Below are positions 1 through 9,094 of a DNA stretch of 64,000 bases, piece after piece. The stretch is from an uncultured Hyphomicrobiales bacterium (GTDB lineage Bacteria > Pseudomonadota > Alphaproteobacteria > Rhizobiales > Beijerinckiaceae). Location: the NCBI GenBank assembly GCA_903847605.1, contig CAINED010000021.1:156665-220664 (forward strand), given 5' to 3'. The stretch's first letter is position 1. Every line of letters starts with the position of its first letter. The notes below the pieces were generated by a model. It searched no databases. It worked only from the letters and a program-made list of their open reading frames with translations, and had not been told where the DNA came from. A program made the translations under genes and the position numbers.

Positions 1-60
1 CGGGTCCGGCCCCGCACGCCGGAAAACGCAAGGTCCGGCCGCGACCAGGACGGGATGGGG

Positions 61-1329
61 ATGGACTACAGGCGTTATTTCGATCAGGCCATCGGCAGAT
101 TGCGCGATGAGCGGCGCTACCGCGTGTTCGCCGATCTGGAGCGTAATCCGGCCCGTTTTCCCGTCGCGCAATGGTATCCGCTCGGCGCCAATGAGACCGC
201 TCCGCGCGACGTCGTGATGTGGTGCTCCAACGACTATCTCGCCATGGGACAGCATCCGGCCGTGATCGAGGCGGCGGCGCAGGCCGTGCGCGAGTTCGGC
301 GCGGGCGCCGGCGGCACACGCAACATCTCCGGCACCAACCATCCGCTGGTGCGGCTGGAGGCGGAACTCGCGGGCCTGCACGGCAAGGAAGCCTGCCTCG
401 CCTTCACCTCCGGCTGGATTTCCAATCTTGCGGCGCTCGGCACCATCGGCCAGCTTCTGCCCGACGGCCTCATTCTCTCCGACGCCCTCAACCACAATTC
501 GATGATCGAGGGCATCAAGCGTTCGGGCTGCGTGAAGCAGATTTTCCGCCACAACGACACCGAACACCTCGAAGAACTGCTCAAGGCCGCTGGCAAGGAG
601 CGCGCCAAGCTGATCGTCTTCGAGAGCCTCTATTCGATGGACGGTGACATCGCGCCTGTCGCGAAGATCGCCGAGCTCGCCAAGAAATATAACGCGCTCA
701 CCTATGTCGACGAAGTCCATGCCGTCGGCATGTATGGCCCGCACGGCGGCGGCATTTGCGAACGCGAAGGGGTGATGGACCAGATCGACATCATCGAGGG
801 CACGCTCGCCAAGGGTTTCGGCACGCTCGGCGGCTATATCGCGGCTGACGCGAATATCTGCGACGCGGTGCGCAGCTACGCGCCGTCTTTCATCTTCACG
901 ACAGCGCTTCCGCCTGCGGTGGCTTCGGCAGCGCTGGCTGCCGTTCAGCATCTGCGCCACTCGAACGAGGAGCGCGTACGCCACCAGCGTCAGGCGCAAC
1001 TGACGAAATCGGCGCTTGAAGCGGCCGGCATTCCCGTGATGCCGAATACCTCGCATATCGTGCCTGTATTCGTCGGGGATGCCGAACTGTGCAAGGAAGC
1101 GAGCGACATCCTGCTCGAAAAGCACTCGATCTATATCCAGCCGATCAACTATCCGACCGTCGCGCGGGGCACGGAGCGGTTGCGCATCACGCCGACGCCG
1201 CGCCATACCGAAGAGCATATCGCCGGTCTCGTCGACGCGATGGTTTCGGTGTGGAAGGAACTCGGCCTGCCGCTGTTCCAGCCGATCCCGCAGCATGTGA
1301 TCGCCTTTGGGCCAGTCGCTGCGGAATAG
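61..1329 (+). CDS. hemA: 5-aminolevulinate synthase
   Basis: Pyridoxal-phosphate enzyme condensing glycine and succinyl-CoA to 5-aminolevulinate, the first step of tetrapyrrole synthesis in alphaproteobacteria. The product of 422 residues opens with the family N-terminus (MDYRRYF, then [11 protein letters not shown]), has the glycine-rich [13 protein letters not shown] segment near residue 82, VDEVHAVG near 217 and the PLP-lysine motif [10 protein letters not shown] with the lysine near residue 251. The ATG at 61 is chosen over the one at 55 because homologues begin with M-[ND]-Y and GGACGGG lies just upstream. Length is slightly above the usual ~405 because of a C-terminal extension. It converges on the RTX gene. 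No regulatory site is visible in the 60 bases upstream. Confidence 0.96.
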   Translation: MDYRRYFDQAIGRLRDERRYRVFADLERNPARFPVAQWYPLGANETAPRDVVMWCSNDYLAMGQHPAVIEAAAQAVREFGAGAGGTRNISGTNHPLVRLEAELAGLHGKEACLAFTSGWISNLAALGTIGQLLPDGLILSDALNHNSMIEGIKRSGCVKQIFRHNDTEHLEELLKAAGKERAKLIVFESLYSMDGDIAPVAKIAELAKKYNALTYVDEVHAVGMYGPHGGGICEREGVMDQIDIIEGTLAKGFGTLGGYIAADANICDAVRSYAPSFIFTTALPPAVASAALAAVQHLRHSNEERVRHQRQAQLTKSALEAAGIPVMPNTSHIVPVFVGDAELCKEASDILLEKHSIYIQPINYPTVARGTERLRITPTPRHTEEHIAGLVDAMVSVWKELGLPLFQPIPQHVIAFGPVAAE

Positions 1330-1351
1330 AACGCTGCATCGTCGCGACAGC

Positions 1352-1383
1352 AATCTTCTTCGGGTGACTGCCCTTTGAAGATT
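1352..1383. terminator. hairpin between convergent hemA and RTX gene
   Basis: A 7-bp perfect outer stem (AATCTTC at 1352-1358 with GAAGATT at 1377-1383) encloses a GGG/CCC inner stem. It sits in the 55-bp gap between two convergent genes and could end transcription from both sides. The T-run is weak, so this is a candidate only. Confidence 0.45.
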
Positions 1384-1384
1384 T

Positions 1385-4300
1385 CTATGCGGCGACGGTG
1401 AAATCCCCCGCTGTAAGCGTTGGCATTCCCGTCAGCGTCGCGATGTGCACGCGCGCGGTTGCGCCGTTGCCGTCGATGTCGAAATAGAGCGCGCCGTTCG
1501 AGGTGTTGTAGATGAAGCGGTCGTCGCCATCGCCCGCAAAGCCTGTTCCGTTCGAAACGAACCGGTTTGCGGCGAGCGCGCCGGCTGCGAGACCGCCGCC
1601 GAAGAGCGAGGCTGACACTTCGATCCTGTCGCCCGCCGCGAAGTCTCGAATGCCGTCGCGGTCCGCCGCGAGATTTTGCAGCACGAACGTGTCCGCGCCC
1701 GCATTTCCGAACAAGGTGTCGATGCCCGTGCCGCCGATCAGGCGATCGTTGCCGGCATTGCCGGTCAGCGTGTCCGCGCCGTCGTGACCCATCAGCGTAT
1801 CGTTGCCTGATGCGCCGAAGACTAGATTATTGAACTCGTTGCCCTGCAGGGTCAGTCCGGTCGATCCTCCGTTGGCATAGAGGCGCTCCACATAGACGCC
1901 CGCGCCGAGCGTATAACTGACGCTCGCATAGGCGATGTCGAGCGTCCCCTCGCTCGCGCCCTCGTGCAAAACATCGCTGGCGTCATCGACATAATATTTA
2001 TCGTTGCCATTACCACCGGTCATGTCATCGATGCCGCCGCGTCCCTCGAGAATATCGTTGCCATCGTGGCCGAACAGCGTGTCGTTGCCCGTATTACCCT
2101 GGATATTGTTGGCGAGTTCGTTGCCGTGCAGGGTCAGCGCCGTCGCGCCGGCATTGGCGAACAGGAACTCGATGGTCTGGCCCGCGCCGAGCGTATAATT
2201 GACCGTGGTGAAGACGCGGTCGCTGCCTGCGTTGCCGGTCTCGACGACGATATCGCCGGCATTGTCGACGAAGTAGCGATCGTCGCCCGCGCCGCCGGCC
2301 ATTGTGTCGACGCCTTCGCGCCCGTTGATCGTATCGGCTCCGCCGCCGCCGTTGATCGTATTGTCGCCGGTGCTGCCGGTGAGCGTGTCGTTGAAGGCCG
2401 AGCCGATGAGATTTTCGATGCCAGTCAGCGTGTCCGTGCCCGCGCCGAGCGTGTTCTGCGCGGTCGCCAGCAGCAGGCTGACTGTTACTGCGGATGTCGC
2501 TGTCGCGTAAGTCGCGGTGTCGGTGTCCGCGCCGCCGTTCAGCACGTCGTTGCCGGCGCCGCCGTCGAGCGCATCATTGCCATTGCCGCCATTCAGCGTG
2601 TCATTGCCATCGAGACCGTTCAGCGTATCGTTGCCGCCATTGCCATTCAGCGTGTCGGCGCCGGTGTTGCCATCGATGCGATTGGCGGTGTCCGAGCCAC
2701 CGAGCGACATGCCCGTAGTCAGACGCGCGATCATCGTTTCGATCTCCGAGGTCGCGCCGAGCGTGACGTTGGCAAAAGCCTCGACGCGATCCGCCGTGCC
2801 CTGACCTGCAAGCTCTATGGCGAGGTCCGTCGACTGATAGAGATAGTAGCGGTCGTTACCGAGGCCGCCGCGCAATTCGTTGGCGGCGATGAGATCGCTG
2901 ATGAGCATATCGTTGAAGTTCGAGCCGATCAGGATCTCGATGCTTACAAGCGTATCCGTCCCTGCGCTTCCTGTGTTCTGCGCCCCGGCGACCCGCATGT
3001 CGATATCGACCGCCGCGGAAGCGCCCGCGTAACTCGCCGTGTCGATATCCGCGCCGCCATCGAGCAGATCGTTGCCCAGGCCGCCTTCGAGACGGTCGGC
3101 GCCGCTATTGCCGTAAAGCTCATCATTGCCTTCGTTACCAAACAGGACATCGTCGCCGTCGAAGGTCTGTACGATATCGTCGAATTGCGAGAGATCGAGC
3201 GTGAAACGGGCGATTGCGGAATATGTCACCGTTCCATATCCGGCCGATACGAAACTATCCGTCCCATTGGCTACGGACGCGGTCGATCCGCTAAAGTCTA
3301 TCGACAAAGAATTGTCGCCGGGCCCGGCAAAGATATTATCCGTTCCATCGCCAATCAGACTGATCGAATCGTCGCCGTCCTGCGTATTGACGGTGTCGTT
3401 GCCCGCGCCGAGCGAAACGGCATCACCGAAAAAGCCGGTTATGAAATTGTCGTTCCCCGAGCCGGTCGAAATCGTGAAGCGGTCGACGCCCTCGAAATTG
3501 ACATAATAAGCCGTGCCGAAAATCTCGTTGTTGTAGAAAGTACCGTAGATGTCGCCATCGGCAATCGTCGTGTGATAAAGCGTGTAACCGCCGGTCACGT
3601 CTCCTGATGTCGCAGACCAGTCGATGATCAGATGATCGTCGTCCGCCGCTCCCAATCCCATAAGGGTATAGTCGACGCCGCCGCGAAAGATTACCGTGTC
3701 GTTGCCGGCGCCCGTCACGAGCGTGTCCGTCAACAAGCCGTCCAGCGTGACGATCCAGTCATGGCCGGAGCCTGTCACCAGCGTCAGCCGTTCGATGCCT
3801 TCGACGAAATTGCCGCCGCCGATGTCTTCATTCAACAGGGCGGTTTCGAGGTCCAGCACGATGTCGCCGGCCTCGAGCGAGAGATCGCCTTGCCAATGAT
3901 CGATGCCTGCGCCGCCGTCGATCGTTACGTTCCCGCCGAATGTATTGACCGAATCGTCGCCCGCGCCCAACGACACCATGTCGTCGAAAAAGCCCAAGGC
4001 AAAACTGTCGTTGCCGGAGCCGGAGAAGATCGTGAAACGTTCGACCCCTTCGAAATCGACACGGTAACCGGCTTGCGTATTGTAGAATGCGCCGAGGATG
4101 TCGCCTTCGGGTATCGTCGTCTGGTAGGTGAGATAGCCGCCGGTGACATCTCCCGTCGTCGCCGCCCAATCGACGATCAAATGATCGTCGTCTGCAGCCC
4201 CAAGCTCCATGCCAACGGTGTCGTTTCCGCCGGCGACCTGAACAACGTCGTTGGCAGCGCCCGTCGCTATCGAATTGCCCTGTGCGTTGTCGACCAAAAC

Positions 4301-4525
4301 AAAATCGGTCGTTCCGGAAATCGTGACGTCCGATACGCCGGCGTCCAGCGTGAGAACGATGCCGGAGGTCGCGGTCAGGCCGACAATCGTCAGGTTATCT
4401 TGGGTAATTGTCGCCGATGAAGCAGACGCGAAACTGGCCTCGATTTCGACCGTGTCCCCATTGGCGGCCGCGTCCAACGCGGCCTGAATGCTCGGAAAAT
4501 CCGTGGGAACACGAATAATGGCCAT
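1385..4525 (-). CDS. RTX-type calcium-binding repeat protein
   Basis: Large acidic protein (about 1046 residues), predicted to be exported by a type I system because it carries many GGxGxDxLx nonapeptides and an RTX-like C-terminus (a D/F/V-rich end finishing DFTVAA). The N-terminal ~100 residues start MAIIRVPTDFPSIQAALDAA, resembling a right-handed beta-helix (pectin-lyase-like) opening; no Sec signal peptide is seen. Next come two copies of a ~95-residue module (each with LGAADDDHL, GDVTGGY, FEGV-RFTI and VSLGAG), then RTX blocks alternating with spacers such as YTLGAG. The start at 4525 is preferred to the in-frame ATG at 4561 because MAIIRVP fits similar proteins; neither has a strong ribosome site. 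No catalytic domain is recognised, so adhesin, surface-layer or matrix protein are all possible. No type I secretion genes are in the window. Confidence 0.85.
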   Translation of the reverse strand: MAIIRVPTDFPSIQAALDAAANGDTVEIEASFASASSATITQDNLTIVGLTATSGIVLTLDAGVSDVTISGTTDFVLVDNAQGNSIATGAANDVVQVAGGNDTVGMELGAADDDHLIVDWAATTGDVTGGYLTYQTTIPEGDILGAFYNTQAGYRVDFEGVERFTIFSGSGNDSFALGFFDDMVSLGAGDDSVNTFGGNVTIDGGAGIDHWQGDLSLEAGDIVLDLETALLNEDIGGGNFVEGIERLTLVTGSGHDWIVTLDGLLTDTLVTGAGNDTVIFRGGVDYTLMGLGAADDDHLIIDWSATSGDVTGGYTLYHTTIADGDIYGTFYNNEIFGTAYYVNFEGVDRFTISTGSGNDNFITGFFGDAVSLGAGNDTVNTQDGDDSISLIGDGTDNIFAGPGDNSLSIDFSGSTASVANGTDSFVSAGYGTVTYSAIARFTLDLSQFDDIVQTFDGDDVLFGNEGNDELYGNSGADRLEGGLGNDLLDGGADIDTASYAGASAAVDIDMRVAGAQNTGSAGTDTLVSIEILIGSNFNDMLISDLIAANELRGGLGNDRYYLYQSTDLAIELAGQGTADRVEAFANVTLGATSEIETMIARLTTGMSLGGSDTANRIDGNTGADTLNGNGGNDTLNGLDGNDTLNGGNGNDALDGGAGNDVLNGGADTDTATYATATSAVTVSLLLATAQNTLGAGTDTLTGIENLIGSAFNDTLTGSTGDNTINGGGGADTINGREGVDTMAGGAGDDRYFVDNAGDIVVETGNAGSDRVFTTVNYTLGAGQTIEFLFANAGATALTLHGNELANNIQGNTGNDTLFGHDGNDILEGRGGIDDMTGGNGNDKYYVDDASDVLHEGASEGTLDIAYASVSYTLGAGVYVERLYANGGSTGLTLQGNEFNNLVFGASGNDTLMGHDGADTLTGNAGNDRLIGGTGIDTLFGNAGADTFVLQNLAADRDGIRDFAAGDRIEVSASLFGGGLAAGALAANRFVSNGTGFAGDGDDRFIYNTSNGALYFDIDGNGATARVHIATLTGMPTLTAGDFTVAA

Positions 4526-4657
4526 CGAAATCGCGCTTTCGGCGAGAAAATTCGCAGCCATTCAATCCAAAACTTGACGTTACGGCAAGTGCAGAATGCG
4601 GACGCTCATGCGGCGCACCCCTCCACTATGACGTCCCGGGCGAAGCTCGCCCGAGAT

Positions 4658-5404
4658 TCAAAACTCTTCCAGCAGGCGCCCGAAGCCGGCAATCTTGTCG
4701 TTGATGCCGTTGGCGCGCAGCGCGTGCCAGTAGGTCGCCGTATTGATGGCAATGACTGGCTTGCCGAGCCACATTTCGGCGGCCGCGGCGAGGCGGATCA
4801 TCGACATATTCGTACCGACCTGCACGATGGCATCGACATCGTCGCCATCGAGTTCGCGCAAAACGCCGCGAAGCTCCTCCGTCGTGACCTCCGCGATCGA
4901 AATCCACGACCGCCGCTTGAGCGAGATTTCACGCACGGTCTCATAGCCCATGTCGCTGAAGTAATTGGCGACTTCCCGGTTCATGGAGGGCCAATAGGGC
5001 GAGACGAACGAAATTTTCTTGACGCCGCCGTAAGTGCGCAGCGCTTCGGCGCAGGAATGGCTTCCGATGCTGATCTTGACGCCGCTTTCGTCCTCGATCG
5101 TCTTCTGGAATTTGTCGGCGCCTTTCGCCCCGTTAAAGAAAGTGACGGCCGACATGCCCATCACGAGGTAATCGGGCTCGCAGGTCATCACGCTGCGCAC
5201 GGCATCGAGCGTATTGGAACCGATCAGCTCCGTCGCCGTACGGGCAGAAGCATCGTCGATGGCATTGGCATTCGGCGTGAAGATGCGGGCATAGTGATTG
5301 GTCACGCCAATCGGCCGCATGGCTTCGAAGTCCGGCTGAACGATCGTATTCGTGGACGGTCCGAGAACGCCGAACTTGCGCCTCCAGCCCAGTACGTCAG
5401 TCAT
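4658..5404 (-). CDS. Asp/Glu racemase-fold protein, maleate isomerase/arylmalonate decarboxylase-like
   Basis: 248 residues of the maleate cis-trans isomerase/arylmalonate decarboxylase family (N-terminus GWRRKFGVLGPSTNT; two Rossmann-like halves). Characterised isomerases use two cysteines, one in each half. Here the corresponding positions appear to be methionine (VMGMSAV, near residue 84) and glycine (VQVGTNMS, near 197), so ordinary cysteine chemistry is doubtful. It is divergent from the TctC-type binding protein and next to an operon with maleate-type enzymes, which supports a role with an unsaturated or malonate-type diacid. The family call is firm; the reaction is unknown. Confidence 0.75.
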   Translation of the reverse strand: MTDVLGWRRKFGVLGPSTNTIVQPDFEAMRPIGVTNHYARIFTPNANAIDDASARTATELIGSNTLDAVRSVMTCEPDYLVMGMSAVTFFNGAKGADKFQKTIEDESGVKISIGSHSCAEALRTYGGVKKISFVSPYWPSMNREVANYFSDMGYETVREISLKRRSWISIAEVTTEELRGVLRELDGDDVDAIVQVGTNMSMIRLAAAAEMWLGKPVIAINTATYWHALRANGINDKIAGFGRLLEEF

Positions 5405-5622
5405 ATGATCTCTCCCCGGCGGTTTCAGAATAAAGCCAATGGCCGTGTAGCGCCTTCGCGCACTCTAGGACATGTCGCAAGGGCCCGCAAAATCCGGCCA
5501 TGCGGCACTCTTGTACGGACGAAATGTTTGTCAACAAGAGGCGGCGCTGATAGCCTTTCCGGCGTCTTCTATCCAAATCGACGGCGGATGCGACTGCCGC
5601 GGAAGACCTAAGGGAAGTTGTC

Positions 5623-6642
5623 ATGTTGCGAAGTACCGAGAATGCGCCGAACCGCACCCGAAGGACGCTGCTGGCGCTGGCCGCCCTTGCGCTTCCCGCC
5701 GCCTTATCCCCCCAGGCAAGCCTGGCGCAGAATACGCCGGCATGGCCGACGCGCACGATCAAGCTGATCATTCCGCTCGGTCCAGGCTCGGGCGCGGACA
5801 TCAGCGCCCGCATGCTCGCGCCGCGCCTGCAGGCCAGGTGGGGGCAAAGCATCGTTGTCGAGAACAGGCCCGGCGGCGACAGCCTGATCGCGCTTGGCGC
5901 TTTCGCGCAGGCGAACGACGATCACGTCTTCTTCTACGGCCCCGCCGGAACGATCACGCCGCACATCTTCCAGCACGAAAAGCTGCCCTACGACCCCGTC
6001 AAGGATGTGCGCCCCATTGCGAGCATTTCCGCGACGACGCTTGCGATCGCCGTGCCGACAGCGCTTGGAATCAATTCGCTGAAAGATCTCGTCGACCGCG
6101 CGAAGAAGGAGCCCGGCGTTCTCAATGCGGCGACCGCGCCGGGAATTGCCGAAATGTTCTGGGACGGCTTCGTTGCGCGCGAGGTAATGAAGATTCCCAA
6201 GGTTCCCTATCGCAATATCGCCGAGGCGACGAACGATGTCGGCGAGGGACGCTTGCAGATCATGTATTCGTCCCTGCCGATGATCAAACCCGGCGCGCAG
6301 GGCGGCAAGGTCAAAATTCTCGCCATCACCAGCGCCAAACGCGTCGACTCCGATCCCGACATTCCCACCTCGGCCGAAGCGGGATTTGGACATTTCGCCA
6401 TGTCGGGCCTCGTCGGCATGGTCGGCTCGCGCGCCGTTTCGGATACGCTGCGCCGCCGTATCGGCACGGACATTCTCGACGTCACGAAAGATGCCGAGTT
6501 TTCGCAGAAGCTACTCGCTACGGGCCAGGTTCCGCAACTTGCGGGCGCCGACGAATTCGAGAAAGAAATCGAACGCCAGATCAAGCAAATCGCGGAAGTT
6601 GCGACATTGCTCGGCCTCAAACGCAAGCATCGCCAGGAATAA
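5623..6642 (+). CDS. TctC/Bug-family periplasmic binding protein
   Basis: 339 residues. A twin-arginine-like or Sec signal (RTRRTLLALAALALP, likely cut after SLAQ near residue 36) precedes the family opening WPTRTIKLIIPLGPGSGADI and the ENRPGG segment near residue 86. Such proteins capture carboxylates or related small anions for TctAB-type carriers, or act as sensors. No tctA or tctB lies beside it. It precedes the catabolic gene string in the same direction but is separated from it by a terminator-like hairpin, so it probably forms its own unit. AAGGGA upstream of the ATG serves as ribosome site. Confidence 0.88.
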   Translation: MLRSTENAPNRTRRTLLALAALALPAALSPQASLAQNTPAWPTRTIKLIIPLGPGSGADISARMLAPRLQARWGQSIVVENRPGGDSLIALGAFAQANDDHVFFYGPAGTITPHIFQHEKLPYDPVKDVRPIASISATTLAIAVPTALGINSLKDLVDRAKKEPGVLNAATAPGIAEMFWDGFVAREVMKIPKVPYRNIAEATNDVGEGRLQIMYSSLPMIKPGAQGGKVKILAITSAKRVDSDPDIPTSAEAGFGHFAMSGLVGMVGSRAVSDTLRRRIGTDILDVTKDAEFSQKLLATGQVPQLAGADEFEKEIERQIKQIAEVATLLGLKRKHRQE

Positions 6643-6664
6643 AGTGACGAGCCTCGAATGGCGG

Positions 6665-6692
6665 AAAGGCAGGCCATGCGCCTGCCTTTTCC
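6665..6692 (+). terminator. Rho-independent terminator after the binding-protein gene
   Basis: Perfect 9-bp stem (AAAGGCAGG at 6665-6673, CCTGCCTTT at 6681-6689) with a 7-base loop, followed by a short T-rich stretch. It lies 22 bases after the stop codon. Confidence 0.7.
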
Positions 6693-6853
6693 TTACGCTA
6701 TTGTCATTGCGGCGCGCGGCGATCGATCGGCACGTTTGTCGCTTTTTGCGGGTGCTGCCCGTTCCAAGCAAAGCGAATGCTCCTGTTGATATGCACGGAC
6801 ATCTGGGGCAGGATTAATCGGCCGAATGTTCCACCCGGCGGGATGCGGAGAAT

Positions 6854-8059
6854 ATGAAGAAGAACGAAGACAGGGTCATCATCGTGGGCGCCGGTCCGGT
6901 CGGTCTTGTGGCGGCAGCCTGCCTCGGCAAAGCCGGAATCAAAACGACAATCCTCGAATTGCATCACGAGTTGCCGAAAGACTTGCGCGCCTCGACATTC
7001 CATTCGCCGACGCTGGACATACTCGACCGCTTCGGCGTCACGCCGCGCTTGATCGAGCGCGGGCTCATTGCGCCGAACTGGCAGTTCCGCGACCGCCGCG
7101 AAGGTGTCATCGCGACATTCGATCTTTCCGTTCTGAAGGGCGAAACCGCGCATCCCTATCGCCTGCAATGCGAACAGTGGAAGCTTTCCGAAGAGATGCG
7201 CACGGTTCTCGAAGCCGATCCCGCAGTCGATCTCATCTATAATACGGAAGCCATCGATGTCGCGCAGGACGACGATGGCGTGACGTTGAGCGTACGCAAT
7301 CCCGATGGCGGCGAGGAGACGATGCGCTGCCGCTATCTCATCGCGACGGATGGCGCGCGCAGCGTTGTGCGCAAGACGCTGGATATTCCCTTCGAAGGGC
7401 AGACATTGCCGGAGATTTTCCTGTCGATGTCCACGACATTCCCGTTCGAAGAGCACTACGACGATCTCGCCACCATTGCCTATATGACCGACCCCAAAGA
7501 ATGGGCAGTCCTCTTGCGCACGCCGACGCTCTGGCGCGTGCTGCTGCCGACCGATCCGAACTTCACGGTCGAGCAGATCAAGGATCCCGACGCCATGCAG
7601 GCGCGTCTGCAAGGCGTTTGCGAAAATCCGGGTGGCTACGAGATCGTTCACGCGACCGACTATCGGGTGAACGAACGCGTGGCGCGCCATTACGTTTCGG
7701 GTCGTGTGTTTCTCGCGGGCGATGCGGCGCATGTGAACAATCCGCTTGGCGGCATGGGCATGAACGGCGGCATTCACGACGCCATCAACCTCACCGAAAA
7801 GCTTGTCGAAATATGGAACGGCCGTCAGCCCATCGAGATCATGGGCCGTTACGAGCGTCAGCGCCGCAAGGCCGCCCTCGACGCCGTGCAGGCGCAAACG
7901 CTGCGCAATCGCCGCATCATGAACGAGACCGATCCGGCAGCGCGCAAGGCCTTCCACGAAGAATTGCGCGCCACTGTGGCCGATTTCGCAAAGCACAAAG
8001 CCTATCTGATGCGTTCGTCGATGATTCAATCGCTAAGGGAACTCGAAGCGGTGGACTAG
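6854..8059 (+). CDS. FAD-dependent aromatic-ring monooxygenase
   Basis: 401-residue single-component flavoprotein hydroxylase of the PheA/TfdB/MhpA type. It has the dinucleotide-binding VIIVGAGPVGL (residues 8-18), the DG motif ATDGARSVVR and the FAD-ribityl motif FLAGDAAH followed by NPLGGMGMN. These enzymes use NAD(P)H and O2 to hydroxylate an aromatic or heteroaromatic ring; some family members (for example on hydroxynicotinate-type or pyridine substrates) lead to ring opening. It is the first gene of the forward catabolic string and has GGAG ahead of the ATG. The protein lacks the C-terminal thioredoxin-like domain of the longer phenol hydroxylases. The substrate is not known. Confidence 0.88.
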   Translation: MKKNEDRVIIVGAGPVGLVAAACLGKAGIKTTILELHHELPKDLRASTFHSPTLDILDRFGVTPRLIERGLIAPNWQFRDRREGVIATFDLSVLKGETAHPYRLQCEQWKLSEEMRTVLEADPAVDLIYNTEAIDVAQDDDGVTLSVRNPDGGEETMRCRYLIATDGARSVVRKTLDIPFEGQTLPEIFLSMSTTFPFEEHYDDLATIAYMTDPKEWAVLLRTPTLWRVLLPTDPNFTVEQIKDPDAMQARLQGVCENPGGYEIVHATDYRVNERVARHYVSGRVFLAGDAAHVNNPLGGMGMNGGIHDAINLTEKLVEIWNGRQPIEIMGRYERQRRKAALDAVQAQTLRNRRIMNETDPAARKAFHEELRATVADFAKHKAYLMRSSMIQSLRELEAVD

Positions 8060-8204
8060 AACGGCGAGCGTCCGATGGCATAAGCGTACGCGGTGGGAAT
8101 GGCTTTGAAAATGGCGGTTTGTCTATCGTACGAATTTCCAGAACCGGCGTTCCCTCGCCAGAGACGGACGCCAGTGCCCAACACTGTCAATGAGAGCTTG
8201 AACA

Positions 8205-9068
8205 ATGGCCGATCCGAAACTGAAACAGGCAATCAGGAATGGCGAGTTCATCCTCGCCCCCGGCGTATTCGATCTCATCTCGGCGATGATCGCCGATACG
8301 ATCGGGTTCAAGGCCCTCTACGTCACGGGCTATGGCACTGTGGCTTCCTATCTCGGCCTGCCAGACGCGGGCATCGCGACCTATCGCGACATGGTCGAGC
8401 GCATCGGCCAGATCGTGAAGCGCACATCGACGCCTGTCATTGCCGACGCCGACACCGGCTACGGCGGCCTCCTGAACGTGCGCCACACGGTACGCGGCTA
8501 TGAAGAGGCCGGCGTCACCGCGATCCAGATTGAGGATCAGGAATTTCCGAAGAAATGCGGTCATACGCCGAACCGCCGCGTGGTTCCGCTCGACGACATG
8601 CTGCGCAAGATCGAAGTCGCCGTCGACAGCCGCACGAGCGACGATTTCCTGATCATCGCGCGCACTGATGCGCGCACGGGTCTTGGTCTCGACGAAGCCA
8701 TCCGCCGGGGCCAGGCCTTCGCAAAGGCCGGCGCTGACATCGTTTTTGTCGAGTCGCCGGAATCGGTCGAAGAAATGCGCGCGATTACCGAGGCCGTCGA
8801 TGCGCCGCTCTTCGCCAACATCGTCAATGGCGGACGCACGCCCCTACTGAGCGCCGACACGCTCAAAACGATGGGTTATTCAGTCGCGATCCACCCGGCC
8901 ATAGGTTTCCTCTCTGCGGGCGCGGCGTTGCGCAAGGCCTATGCCGATCTCAACAAGAACGGCGAAACCAGCGCCGAAATCGACCTCTATTCCTTCGCCG
9001 AGTTCAACAAACTTCTCGGCTTCGAGGATGTGTGGGACTTCGAAAAGAAATATGCTCAGGTTCCCTGA
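8205..9068 (+). CDS. isocitrate lyase/PEP mutase-family C-C lyase
   Basis: 287 residues of the isocitrate lyase/phosphoenolpyruvate mutase superfamily: TG near residue 42, Mg-binding DADTGYGG (81-88), QIEDQ near 108 and the lyase motif KKCGH (116-120) with the catalytic cysteine at 118. The KKCGH motif points to a C-C lyase (methylisocitrate, 2,3-dimethylmalate) rather than PEP mutase; oxaloacetate decarboxylase is an alternative. The next two genes encode an aconitase-type hydro-lyase, the same partnership as the dimethylmaleate hydratase and dimethylmalate lyase of nicotinate-fermenting Eubacterium barkeri. Cleavage of an alkylmalate to pyruvate plus an acid is therefore the favoured guess. 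Confidence 0.85.
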   Translation: MADPKLKQAIRNGEFILAPGVFDLISAMIADTIGFKALYVTGYGTVASYLGLPDAGIATYRDMVERIGQIVKRTSTPVIADADTGYGGLLNVRHTVRGYEEAGVTAIQIEDQEFPKKCGHTPNRRVVPLDDMLRKIEVAVDSRTSDDFLIIARTDARTGLGLDEAIRRGQAFAKAGADIVFVESPESVEEMRAITEAVDAPLFANIVNGGRTPLLSADTLKTMGYSVAIHPAIGFLSAGAALRKAYADLNKNGETSAEIDLYSFAEFNKLLGFEDVWDFEKKYAQVP

Positions 9069-9094
9069 GCGCAACGCCGCATGAACGGGCAGGA

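Noticed and set aside
2560..3130. Dense tandem repeats that might be taken for a CRISPR array
   Set aside because: The period is 27 bases (nine codons), there are no unique spacers of constant length, and the repeats are explained by RTX nonapeptides.
1964..3607. Long plus-strand open frame of 547 codons inside the RTX gene
   Set aside because: It is the antisense of regular GGxGxD repeats, which produces long open frames; composition (Ile/Val/Ala/Arg-rich without domains) is not protein-like, and the minus-strand reading is clearly real.
6704..8029. Minus-strand open frame of 441 codons opposite the FAD monooxygenase
   Set aside because: Shadow of the real gene: the plus frame has complete FAD-binding motifs, while the minus frame has none and is His/Arg-rich.
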